Shown here in pieces: positions 7,132 to 14,481 of a stretch of DNA of 16,778 bases. Numbering within the stretch: position 1 is the first letter of the stretch; each line of letters opens with the position of its first letter. The notes beneath the pieces are model-generated. The model had not been told where the DNA came from. It searched no databases and saw only the letters and a program-made list of their open reading frames with translations. The stretch lies in contig CAZFHZ010000072.1 of NCBI GenBank assembly GCA_964519015.1, positions 1 to 16,778 of the forward strand, given 5' to 3'. Position numbers and translations under genes: made by a program. This DNA is from CAZFHZ01 sp964519015. Its GTDB lineage: Bacteria; Blakebacterota; Blakebacteria; Blakebacterales; CAYUVJ01.

Positions 7132-8412
7132 ATGTCCGATATCCGTTCCTATCTCTCCCGATTCTTCTCCCGCTCGATCCTCCTGCTCCTGATAATCCCG
7201 GCCGGCTGCGCCCAGGGTGATCGGAAAGGGGAGGGAAGCTGGCAGGGGGAGATCGCCCGACTGGACGGCCGGACCACCGTGAGCAACCTGGGGGGTCAGG
7301 TCTGGGAAGGCCCCGCCCGCCTGGACGAGTTTCTCGTGATCGGCCGGGAGGAAGGGATCGATTCGGAGCTGTTCACGGATGTCCGCGGGATCGCTGCCAC
7401 CGGCGAGCGGCTCTATATCTTGGACCTGCAGGCGCCCATGGTTCGCATCTTCGGTTTCGACGGGAGCCGGCGGGGCGCCTTCGGCCTCGCTGGCGATGGG
7501 CCGGGCGAACTGCAACGACCCAGCGGACTGGCGCTGGATACGACTGGAAGCCGGGTCTTCGTACGGGACGGTGCCGGAGCCCGCATCAACGTCTACGACC
7601 TCGAAGGGCGGACCCTGGAAACCCGGCGCACGCCCTGGGCCCGTGCCTTCCTGAGTCCTCTGGTGGTCTTCCGGGGCCTGCCCTGGACCGAAGCGGTTCT
7701 CAATCCGGGGGTCCCTTCCAGCCAGTGGCGGACCGGGATGGTCGCCTGCGCTCCCGACGGATCCCCGGCCGACACGCTGGCGCTCCCGCAGCTCCCCTTC
7801 CAGCCCCTCGAACTCATCATGCGCACCACCATGAGCAGCACGGGAGTCATGATACCCTATTCCCCCGAGCGGATCTGGGCGATGACGCCGGAGGGAGGGC
7901 TTCTGGCAGGTACTTCCGACCGCTACCGTTTCGAGCTCCGGCGGGCGGACGGGAGCGAGCTCGCCGTGGAGAAGTACTGGGAACCGCACGTTCCCGTGCT
8001 GCCGGAAGAGGCGGCCTGGTACCGCGGGAAGATGACCATGACCATGCTCCGCGAGGATCCCGACTGGTCTTGGAACGGCCCCGAGGTGCCCAGCTACAAG
8101 CCGGCTTTCAAGTACCTCTTCCCCGACCCCGAAGGACGTATCTGGGTCGTGCGGCCGGGACCCGGCCGGAGGTTGGAGGGCGGTGTCCAGGAACCTCAGG
8201 ACTGGCGGGACTACTTCCTGAAACCCGCCTGGGAGGATACTTGGCTGCTGGAGGTCTTCAGCCCCGACGGACGCTACCTGGGCCCGGTCGAGGTACCGGA
8301 AGGGATGCAGTTCCAGCCGAGGCCGTGCGTGTGGGGGGACCGCTTGTTCGCCCTGGTCACCGACCCGGACGGCACCCCTCTCATCAAGGGGTACCGCCTT
8401 TCCTTACCCTGA
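7132..8412 (+). CDS. Lipoprotein with a 6-bladed beta-propeller (NHL-like) domain
   Basis: A 426-residue exported lipoprotein. Residues 1-26 form a lipoprotein signal peptide: a basic/hydrophobic start, the hydrophobic core SILLLLIIPA, and lipobox IPAGC with the lipidated cysteine at 26. From about residue 75 the protein shows NHL/6-bladed beta-propeller blade patterns: RGIAATGERLYILDLQAP, then VRIFGFDGS, the typical GDGPGELQRPSGLALD, and SRVFVRDGAGARINVYDLEG. Later blades include GRIWVVRPGPG and LEVFSPDGRYLGPVEVP. Such propellers are binding scaffolds in the periplasm or at the outer membrane; no catalytic site is evident. A GGAG lies nine bases before the ATG. The gene stands alone between padR2 (divergent) and the next promoter (8503-8541), so it is probably a separate transcript. 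Its ligand or partner cannot be told from sequence. Confidence 0.85.
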   Translation: MSDIRSYLSRFFSRSILLLLIIPAGCAQGDRKGEGSWQGEIARLDGRTTVSNLGGQVWEGPARLDEFLVIGREEGIDSELFTDVRGIAATGERLYILDLQAPMVRIFGFDGSRRGAFGLAGDGPGELQRPSGLALDTTGSRVFVRDGAGARINVYDLEGRTLETRRTPWARAFLSPLVVFRGLPWTEAVLNPGVPSSQWRTGMVACAPDGSPADTLALPQLPFQPLELIMRTTMSSTGVMIPYSPERIWAMTPEGGLLAGTSDRYRFELRRADGSELAVEKYWEPHVPVLPEEAAWYRGKMTMTMLREDPDWSWNGPEVPSYKPAFKYLFPDPEGRIWVVRPGPGRRLEGGVQEPQDWRDYFLKPAWEDTWLLEVFSPDGRYLGPVEVPEGMQFQPRPCVWGDRLFALVTDPDGTPLIKGYRLSLP

Positions 8413-8502
8413 ATCCCTCGCAAACCGGACCACGCCGGGTAGGAGAGGCACCCTGCTTCGACTTCCGACCACTTCGACCAGCAGGGGGGGATCGGGACAA
8501 CC

Positions 8503-8541
8503 AGTAATACGTTGCGTACTATTACTTGGCGTAATATATTA
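8503..8541 (+). promoter_or_regulatory. Promoter with overlapping palindromes, candidate PadR3 operator
   Basis: A plausible sigma70-type pair is TTGCGT (8512-8517) and TATATT (8535-8540), 17 bp apart. Several palindromes lie over it: AGTAATA (8503-8509) with TATTACT (8520-8526), 10-base spacer; ATTAC (8521-8525) with GTAAT (8531-8535), 5-base spacer; and the self-complementary TAATATATTA (8532-8541). Binding here would cover both hexamers and block RNA polymerase. The transcript would carry about 90 bases of GC-rich leader before the membrane-protein gene, with a 9-bp inverted repeat (8545-8553 with 8595-8603). PadR3, encoded in the operon, is the inferred ligand-responsive repressor. Confidence 0.6.
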
Positions 8542-8634
8542 TTCACCGGCCGGAGTTCCCGGGGCGGTCCGCGCCGCCGGATCCACGTCCCGGACCGGCC
8601 GGTCTGTCGAACCCCTTGCGGAGGCGATGTCGTC

Positions 8635-9597
8635 ATGCGATTCCCGCTGAGTTCCGCCCTGCGCAGTTCTATCCGAGTCCTGTTGCTGACCGTGGTCTTC
8701 TTTATCTCTTATCCGATCGGTGCTGTCGTAACGGGCCTGACCGGGGGCGCATCGGGTGGGGAGGGCCCGACCTCCGGCTCGCTCGGGATGGTACTTCCCC
8801 TGCTACTGGTCTGCCTGGTGGACGCCGTAATACTGACCGCCCTGCTCTTCCATTGCCGCTGGAGGGGCTGGAGACTGGCCGCGGCCGTCTCCCTGCTGCT
8901 GTTCGGTGTAGAAACCTTCCTCTCCCAGATGGAGGTGTTCTACTTCAACCTCGCCTTGGGGCTGCCGACCGGGACGATCCTTCGAATCGTGGGCTCGGGG
9001 GCGGTCCGCGCCCTGATCATCGCCCCGCTGGCGGTTCTCATCACGGGCCGGTGGACGATCTCACGCGCTCAGGGGGAAGATACCGAACTGCTCGCAGCGG
9101 GAGCGTGGTCTTCCTGGCGCGGCCTGGCCCTGTCCGGCCTGCTCCTGGCGGCAGCCTACGTGGTAGTCTACTTCTGCTTCGGATACTTCTTGGCCTGGCA
9201 GTCGGAGGCGGTGCGGCTCTTCTACTCCGGATCCACGCAGCTTCAATCCTTCCTCGCCCATATGCGGGATCGGGTGCTCCACGGCAGTCCTACCCTGGTG
9301 CCTTTCCAGCTCCTGCGGGGAGGTCTCTGGGCCGGCCTCGCCCTGCTCGTGATTCGGATGACAGAAGGAACCCCGCGCCGTCACGCCCTCCTCACGGCGC
9401 TCCTTTTCGGCGGGATTTTATCGGTGCCTTGTCTACTCCCCAATCCCTACCTGCCCACCGACGTGCGGATGGTGCACTTTGTCGAGATCCTCTCCTCCAT
9501 GCTGCTGTTCGGCGCATTGGCCGGGGGGATCCTGAGCAGGTCCCGGCTTGGTCCGGGAAACGCGGGATTGAGCATGACCGGTCCAACCGGTAGATAA
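8635..9597 (+). CDS. Multi-pass membrane protein of unknown function
   Basis: A 320-residue integral membrane protein that I do not recognise. About eight hydrophobic segments are visible: near residues 14-34, 50-73, 81-97, 124-138, 163-188, 228-241, 250-268 and 281-300. A glycine-rich loop (TGGASGGEGPTSGS) follows the first, and a longer polar region at 190-225 may be extracytoplasmic. No transport or enzyme signature is evident. The frame is open upstream to 8512, but the ATG at 8635 gives a normal basic N-terminus (MRFPLSSALR) and follows GGAGG (8620-8624) by 10 bases. It is the first gene after the 8503-8541 promoter and ends 10 bases before padR3, so it is probably the main regulated target of that operon, together with the CPBP protease. 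Confidence 0.75.
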   Translation: MRFPLSSALRSSIRVLLLTVVFFISYPIGAVVTGLTGGASGGEGPTSGSLGMVLPLLLVCLVDAVILTALLFHCRWRGWRLAAAVSLLLFGVETFLSQMEVFYFNLALGLPTGTILRIVGSGAVRALIIAPLAVLITGRWTISRAQGEDTELLAAGAWSSWRGLALSGLLLAAAYVVVYFCFGYFLAWQSEAVRLFYSGSTQLQSFLAHMRDRVLHGSPTLVPFQLLRGGLWAGLALLVIRMTEGTPRRHALLTALLFGGILSVPCLLPNPYLPTDVRMVHFVEILSSMLLFGALAGGILSRSRLGPGNAGLSMTGPTGR

Positions 9598-9607
9598 TGG
9601 ACAGACC

Positions 9608-10174
9608 ATGGGTGTTAAGACCACGACTACCTCGATGCTGGAACATGCCCTGCTGGCACTTATCCACCAGCGGCCCAGCTCCGGCTACGACCTCCGCAAG
9701 CTCTTCGCCGAATCCCACCTCCACCACTTCAGCAGCAGTCCAGGAGCGATCTACCCCGCCCTCGCGCGGCTGGAGAAGAAGGGCCTGATCACGGGCACGA
9801 TCCGGCAGGGTGACACATTGCGGCCGCGGCGGGTCTATCGGATCACCCGGGCAGGGCTGAAGGTGCTCCAGGTCTGGTTGGAACGTCCGGTGACGCGGGA
9901 GGACGTGGTCTCGAACATCAAGGAACTCACCCTCCGTTTCGCTTTCATGGGGGATCACCTGGACGACGAGGCGACTCTTCACTTCCTGGACGGAGTGATC
10001 AGGGAGACGGCTCCTTTTATCAACCAACTGGAGGAGTTCGTCCGAACAGACACAGGGGAGCTCTCCCTGCACGGCCGCCTCGCCATCGAGAGCGGCCTGG
10101 CCCACTACCGCTCCTTCCTCGATTGGGCCCGACAGGCCCGCCGTCGGTTCCGTGAACGTGACCAGGGAAAGTAG
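9608..10174 (+). CDS. PadR-family transcriptional regulator with C-terminal effector domain (padR3)
   Basis: A 188-residue PadR protein of the longer class. The N-terminal winged helix (residues 8-85) shows MLEHALLALIHQRPSSGYDL, SPGAIYPALARLEKKGLI and YRITRAGLKVLQVWLE. Residues 95-185 are the helical C-terminal domain seen in AphA/Vir-type PadR members, which mediates dimerisation and ligand response: NIKELTLRFAFMG, then TLHFLDGVIRE. This distinguishes it from the two short ADOP-linked PadR proteins in the window. It starts 10 bases after the membrane-protein stop with only a weak GGA upstream. Its end overlaps the CPBP reading frame if the GTG at 10152 is used. The expected role is ligand-controlled repression of its own operon from 8503-8541. 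Family assignment secure; ligand unknown. Confidence 0.9.
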   Translation: MGVKTTTTSMLEHALLALIHQRPSSGYDLRKLFAESHLHHFSSSPGAIYPALARLEKKGLITGTIRQGDTLRPRRVYRITRAGLKVLQVWLERPVTREDVVSNIKELTLRFAFMGDHLDDEATLHFLDGVIRETAPFINQLEEFVRTDTGELSLHGRLAIESGLAHYRSFLDWARQARRRFRERDQGK

Positions 10175-11078
10175 GCCGGTGTCCCCCGGTGGGATCCGCC
10201 GGGGTGAAGTGGCCGGTTTCGTCGCCCTGGTGCTTCCGCTCAGCTGGGGGATCATGCTCCTGGTGCGAGCGGGGACTTCCCGGGCCGGTGCGGGGATCGC
10301 CATGGCCGTCCCGATGATCGTAGCGCTGGTTTTTCTGATGAGACGTGATCGCCGAAGCCTGGTCGCGATCGGCTGGCGGATTCCCCGGTGGCCCTATGTC
10401 GGCCTGGCGATCGGGCTGCCGCTCCTGTTACTGGGGTTGGTGCTGCTGATCGATTGGATGGCGGGCTGGATCGCCTTCAATCCCGAATACCTGCTGAACC
10501 GATTCCCAACACCCTACCTGTGGCTGAACCTCATCCTGGCCGTACCGGGCATGTTCGTGCCTTTCCTGGTGCTTTCCCCGGTTGCTTTGATCTCCGGCTG
10601 GGTGAGCCACCTGGGGGAGGAATTCGCCTGGCGGGGCTACCTGTTCCGCTCCCTGGCCGGGCGGTACAATGATCCGCTACGGGCGGTCGTGCTCACCGGT
10701 ATCGTGTGGTGGCTCTGGCACGCTCCGTTCTTCCCGCTCAGTCCCGCCCTGGCCGGCCTGTCAACCGGCCCGGTCCTGCTCCTGCTGGCCACCTCCCTAC
10801 CAGCCCTGATCGGGACTACCGCCATCTATAGCTGGGCCTATGAAGCCTCGGGATCGATCTGGACCCCCACTGCCCTGCACCTCTTCTGGAATCTCTATCG
10901 GAGTATCCTGACTGGACGGCTGGCCGACGGCGCCGCGGGGCTCTTCAGCGGGAGCCTGTGGCTGGTCAACGGGGAAGGCGTAGTCGGCAACCTGGTCAGT
11001 GCGCTGGCCGGGATCCCTTTCCTGGTTCTGCTGGCCCGAAGGGGTGGATTGATGGTTCCTGCGGCGGTCCCGAAATGA
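10152..11078 (+). CDS. CPBP-family intramembrane metalloprotease (CAAX protease/bacteriocin-processing type)
   Basis: A 308-residue membrane protein with the three CPBP (Rce1/Abi) motifs: EEFAWRGYL with the glutamate pair E156-E157 and R161, a histidine in WLWHAPFF (H190), and HLFWN (H243, N247). These are the conserved metal-site and catalytic residues, so the enzyme looks intact. Hydrophobic segments surround the motifs, including residues 20-38, 47-63, 82-101 and 123-147. CPBP enzymes cleave prenylated proteins in eukaryotes; in bacteria several act in bacteriocin self-protection or signalling, while most have unknown substrates. The start is uncertain: the GTG at 10152 overlaps padR3 by 23 bp, while the GTG at 10179 lies just after the padR3 stop and downstream of AGGGA. 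It is the last gene of the operon and is followed at once by the terminator at 11080-11105. Confidence 0.88.
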   Translation: MNVTRESRPVSPGGIRRGEVAGFVALVLPLSWGIMLLVRAGTSRAGAGIAMAVPMIVALVFLMRRDRRSLVAIGWRIPRWPYVGLAIGLPLLLLGLVLLIDWMAGWIAFNPEYLLNRFPTPYLWLNLILAVPGMFVPFLVLSPVALISGWVSHLGEEFAWRGYLFRSLAGRYNDPLRAVVLTGIVWWLWHAPFFPLSPALAGLSTGPVLLLLATSLPALIGTTAIYSWAYEASGSIWTPTALHLFWNLYRSILTGRLADGAAGLFSGSLWLVNGEGVVGNLVSALAGIPFLVLLARRGGLMVPAAVPK

Positions 11079-11079
11079 C

Positions 11080-11105
11080 AAAGGGCGGGGTCATCCCCGC
11101 CCTTT
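11080..11105. terminator. Strong intrinsic terminator, probably bidirectional
   Basis: AAAGGGCGGGG (11080-11090) and CCCCGCCCTTT (11095-11105) form a perfect 11-bp stem with the loop TCAT. The stem ends in T-runs on both strands. It sits directly after the CPBP stop codon and 57 bp beyond the stop of the convergent M28-type gene, so it can end both transcripts. Confidence 0.85.
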
Positions 11106-11161
11106 CTCTAATCCCCTGCCCCCCAGCCGGATTTCCGTCCGCCGGGGGCGTCGCGTTCGGT

Positions 11162-13261
11162 TTAGAAGGTGACCAGACCGGCCAGCTTCAGGATATCCAG
11201 GTGGTTGAGGATCGCCTGCAGGTCGCTCGGGTTCGGGTACTGGGCGTCGAGCAGTTTCTTGATGTCGAGCGCGCTGTTGGTCCCGTCGCAGAGCAGCTGC
11301 AGCTCGGCCGTGCTGGCGACCTGCCCGCGGCCGACCGGATACTTCGCCCGCTCCGCCTCGGGCACCGCACTGATGGCCGCTTGGTAGCCTTCCCGGATCT
11401 TGGCCGTGGGCTTGGGAACGATCCGGCTCGCCCTCCGCTCCAGGTCGGACACCTGCAGCCGGACCGGGGCGATCCCCAACCGTCCGGCCGTGGCCCGCAT
11501 GTGGGTCTCCAGGGCGGCCAGATGCTGCTGGCCGACCCCCTCGATCATCTTCTGGAGCGCAGCCACGTGGTCGCCGACCTTCTTCGCATCGACGGCCAGT
11601 TCGTTGATGCTCCGCAGGGTCGCCTGCTCGTTGATGACGGTCGCCTCGACCAGGCTGCGGGCGGCCCCGTAGGAGGCGGCCAGTGAGGCCGCGTCGGCGG
11701 TGTTCAGCTTCTCCAGTCCCATCATGAACTGATGGGCCAGACGGGCGGTGCCGTTGCTGGCCGTTTCCGAGGCGATGCGCATGGCCAGGTCGTCATCGGC
11801 GCTGGCGATGGTATAAGCCGCCGCTGCCCCGATGATGACGATCCGCTTGAGGGTGGTCGGGTCCGCCTTGTCGGCCCGGTCCCCCGAGGTGTGGTACCAG
11901 CGGTCGGGCCAGGCGATCATCATGACCCCGGGCACCCCGACCGCCCAGTCGTTGAAGACTTCGTGGTCGGAGGAACCGTAGTGGGTTTCGATGGAGTAGT
12001 AGAACGGGTCGTCGGAGCCGGAGGGGGCCACCATGCGCCGCGGGACCTTGTAGAAACCGCTCCGGTTCTGGATTCGCTCCCGGTTGGAGTCCCCCACGAA
12101 GCGGTAGTAGTTCTCCATGACGTCGTTGATGTAGTGCGCATTGCCGTAGGTGGTGCGCATCAGGTTGAAGAAGGCCTGGTTCTTGCTCAGCCACTCCCCG
12201 ACCATGTCCATGTTGATGTTGCAGAGGGTGTTGGCCATCAGGTCCATGTGCGCCTGCACCCAGGGACGGGTGCCGGAGAACTCCGGCCCCCAGAGGAACC
12301 GGATGGTCCGCTTGGGCGGGGGGATGCGCCCTTCGCTGATCAGGGTGTGCAGCGTGCGGGCCACCTCCAGGATGGCCGCAGTCCCCGAGTCGTTATCGTT
12401 CGCCCCCTGCTTGGTGTAGCCCTCGAAGAGGTGGGCCGAGAAGATGATCTCACCGGCGTTCGGGTCGGTGCCCGGGATGTAGCAGACCGGGTCTTCCAGG
12501 TCGTATTCCCGGGTGGTGCTCTCCACCTGCGCGTGCACGGTAATCTTCTGGCCGGCCATCAGGCGCGCCTTCAGGCTCTCCGCTTCCCGGGGGGGGATGA
12601 AGAAGCCGAACTTGGCCGGTTGGGCCTGCGCCCCCCGGCCGCCACTCACCCCACTCCACGGGATCTGCAGGGGGTCGAAAAGGGGCCGCCCGTTGCTGAT
12701 GCAGACCACCCCCTCCGCCCCCTTCTCCAGGCAGGCGTAGCGGTGGGTATTGCCGATGGAGCCCTCGGTGACCACGATCTTGCCGGCCACCCCGGCGCGG
12801 TCGATCTCTTCGCCCGTCCCCTGACCCACCCAGACCAGCTCGGCGGTGACATCGGCCGGGTTGCTCCCCGAGGCGAGCATGGCCCGCAGATCGGTGAAGG
12901 AGGCCAGTTTCTGGCGCATGGGGGCGACCTCCCACAGTTCCCCCTTGATGCCGTCCCAGACCGATCCGCCGGGGAAGCGCTCGATTTCCGCACCGGGCAG
13001 CCCGTACAGTTTCATCAGGTCGAAGACGTACTGGGCTTCCAGGAAGGTGCCCGCGTATTCATCCGGTTGACGGTCCCGGTTGAAGCCGCCAATGGCGACG
13101 ACCGTGTTCCAGGCCGTCTCCCCCGAGGCTTCCCCGATGATCTCGTCCATGATCTGCGGAGAGAGGAGGGTCCACTGGTACCAGGGAGTCACCTGGGCCG
13201 CTGTCGGGCCCGCAGTGGACAACAGGACGGCCAGGGTCGGGAGAAGGATCCGTGTACGCAT
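11162..13261 (-). CDS. Secreted M28-family-like metallopeptidase with a C-terminal winged-helix-like domain
   Basis: A 699-residue exported protein. It has a signal peptide of about 23 residues (RILLPTLAVLLSTAGPTAAQ), a PA-like inserted region (about 135-250) and an M28 zinc-peptidase core (about 255-490). The five expected metal ligands can be placed: H277 (SAHLFEG), D289 (GANDNDSG), E327 (WGPEFSG), D352 (NINMDMVG) and H433 (SSDHEVF). Two positions are unusual: the residue before E327, normally the catalytic glutamate, is proline, and the usual HxD aspartate after H277 is phenylalanine. DUF4910-type relatives also carry a PE motif, so activity may persist or be altered. The last 45 residues (CDGTNSALDIKKLLDAQYPN onward to LAGLVTF) resemble a small winged helix. 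GGAG lies six bases before the ATG. It is probably a periplasmic aminopeptidase or a related hydrolase. Confidence 0.85.
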   Translation of the reverse strand: MRTRILLPTLAVLLSTAGPTAAQVTPWYQWTLLSPQIMDEIIGEASGETAWNTVVAIGGFNRDRQPDEYAGTFLEAQYVFDLMKLYGLPGAEIERFPGGSVWDGIKGELWEVAPMRQKLASFTDLRAMLASGSNPADVTAELVWVGQGTGEEIDRAGVAGKIVVTEGSIGNTHRYACLEKGAEGVVCISNGRPLFDPLQIPWSGVSGGRGAQAQPAKFGFFIPPREAESLKARLMAGQKITVHAQVESTTREYDLEDPVCYIPGTDPNAGEIIFSAHLFEGYTKQGANDNDSGTAAILEVARTLHTLISEGRIPPPKRTIRFLWGPEFSGTRPWVQAHMDLMANTLCNINMDMVGEWLSKNQAFFNLMRTTYGNAHYINDVMENYYRFVGDSNRERIQNRSGFYKVPRRMVAPSGSDDPFYYSIETHYGSSDHEVFNDWAVGVPGVMMIAWPDRWYHTSGDRADKADPTTLKRIVIIGAAAAYTIASADDDLAMRIASETASNGTARLAHQFMMGLEKLNTADAASLAASYGAARSLVEATVINEQATLRSINELAVDAKKVGDHVAALQKMIEGVGQQHLAALETHMRATAGRLGIAPVRLQVSDLERRASRIVPKPTAKIREGYQAAISAVPEAERAKYPVGRGQVASTAELQLLCDGTNSALDIKKLLDAQYPNPSDLQAILNHLDILKLAGLVTF

Positions 13262-13302
13262 ATTGAACTCCGCGCCAGGGTTCGAAACAGTGAGCGACCC
13301 AC

Positions 13303-13331
13303 GTTATACAACCGGGACGATGGGAGTACAA
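13303..13331 (-). promoter_or_regulatory. Sigma70-type promoter of the M28-like gene
   Basis: On the minus strand TTGTAC (13331-13326) and TATAAC (13308-13303) are separated by exactly 17 bp, and the -10 element ends 41 bp upstream of the ATG at 13261. Both hexamers match the consensus at four or five of six positions in a GC-rich background. A matching promoter for the divergent DUF4003-like gene was not found. Confidence 0.65.
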
Positions 13332-13475
13332 TCGGGCCCGTCCCCTCCTTTGGCCGGGTGGGCGGTCCTTCTTCTGAACAGGTGGGCCACCGGCCCCGTA
13401 TCCGGATAGAATGCCGATGTGCAGGCAGGACCGAGGGCCGGTCCCGATCGCCTCCCACAGCCGGAGCCCGCCGCC

Positions 13476-14465
13476 ATGACGACACCCGACGCCCTCTCCG
13501 TCTACCTCGAACGCTTCGAGGAGCTACGCCGCAGCAAACGCTGGACGACCGGTCTGGACATGCTCCGCTTTTCGGCGCTCATCCTCACCGCCAGCGACCA
13601 CCCGGGGCTCGGTGTCGGCCTGGAAGAGGCGGCCCAGCGGCTGCTCAAACGCTCCGGGACCTTCGGCGCCCTGAACTCGCCGGCCCGCTACGCGGTGGCG
13701 GCCATGCTGCTGCGGCGGGGGATGGACATCGATGCAGCCTACGATCGGATCGAAGCGGTGCGTGGTCTCTTCCGTCAGGAGAAACTGAGGCGGGGGGGGA
13801 TCTTCGAGGTGCTGGCCGCGCTGCTGCTGGCGCTCCAGGCCGGGGAGCGGGAGGTGGACATCTGGACGGTCCGCCGGATGAAGGAGATCCTCGAGCGCTG
13901 GAAGAAGGACCACAAGTTGCTGACCGGGTCCGATGACTACCCCATGGCGGCGCTGCATGCGGCCCGCGGTGCTTCCGCAGAAGGGATCGGCCACCGGGTC
14001 GAGGAGTTCTATCAGGCCCTGCACCGGGAAAGACTCGCCCGGGGGAACCAGCTTCAGCTGGTCTCCCACCTGCTGGCCGTCACCGAGCTGGGGGCGGTCG
14101 ATGCGGCCAAGAGGTTCACTGCCATCCGCCGGGCGCTCAAAGCAGCGGGGATCCGGACCTATGAGAGCCAGTATGACGAGATCGCCCTGCTGGTGATGCT
14201 GGGCGGGGATCCCGAACAGCTGGCCGGCCGGCTCGCCGGGGTGGTGGAGCGTCTTATGGGCGTCCGGCCGCGTCCACAGAAGAGCATCGCGATCTCGATC
14301 GGCGCCGGGCTGATGCTGGCCGAAGCGGCCGGAACCACCCCGCTGGACGAGACCGGCGTGGACATGACCACCATGCGCGCCGTCCAGGCGGTCATCGAAG
14401 CTCAGCAGGCGGCCATGGTGGCCATCATCGCCTCCTCGACCGCCGCCACCTCCGCCGCCCACTGA
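13476..14465 (+). CDS. DUF4003-like protein of unknown function
   Basis: A 329-residue soluble, helix-rich protein. I recognise a resemblance to DUF4003 proteins, whose function is not known. Visible features are an N-terminal charged helix (LSVYLERFEELRRSKRWT), a segment AARYAVAAMLL-like at 60-80 (SPARYAVAAMLLRRGMD), a region DDYPMAALHAARG, and an alanine-rich C-terminus (MVAIIASSTAATSAAH). There is no signal peptide, membrane segment or catalytic motif. I place the start at the ATG at 13476, nine bases after GGAG; the longer frame from 13419 would add a low-complexity proline-rich leader. The gene is divergent from the M28-like peptidase (214-bp gap) and converges on the UbiA gene with 16 bp between stops. 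A G8 tract (13792-13799) lies in the coding region. Nothing in the context assigns a role. Confidence 0.7.
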   Translation: MTTPDALSVYLERFEELRRSKRWTTGLDMLRFSALILTASDHPGLGVGLEEAAQRLLKRSGTFGALNSPARYAVAAMLLRRGMDIDAAYDRIEAVRGLFRQEKLRRGGIFEVLAALLLALQAGEREVDIWTVRRMKEILERWKKDHKLLTGSDDYPMAALHAARGASAEGIGHRVEEFYQALHRERLARGNQLQLVSHLLAVTELGAVDAAKRFTAIRRALKAAGIRTYESQYDEIALLVMLGGDPEQLAGRLAGVVERLMGVRPRPQKSIAISIGAGLMLAEAAGTTPLDETGVDMTTMRAVQAVIEAQQAAMVAIIASSTAATSAAH

Positions 14466-14481
14466 GCGGAGAGCGGTCGGT

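Noticed and set aside
8451..8486. Inverted repeat CCCTGCT/AGCAGGG after the lipoprotein gene as a terminator
   Set aside because: The 22-base loop is long, the stem is only 7 bp, and no T-run follows. It may end the transcript weakly but the evidence is too thin.
11732..13936. 734-codon open frame on the plus strand opposite the M28-like gene
   Set aside because: It runs through the peptidase promoter and into the DUF4003-like gene in the wrong frame, and the product is low-complexity. It is a composition artefact.
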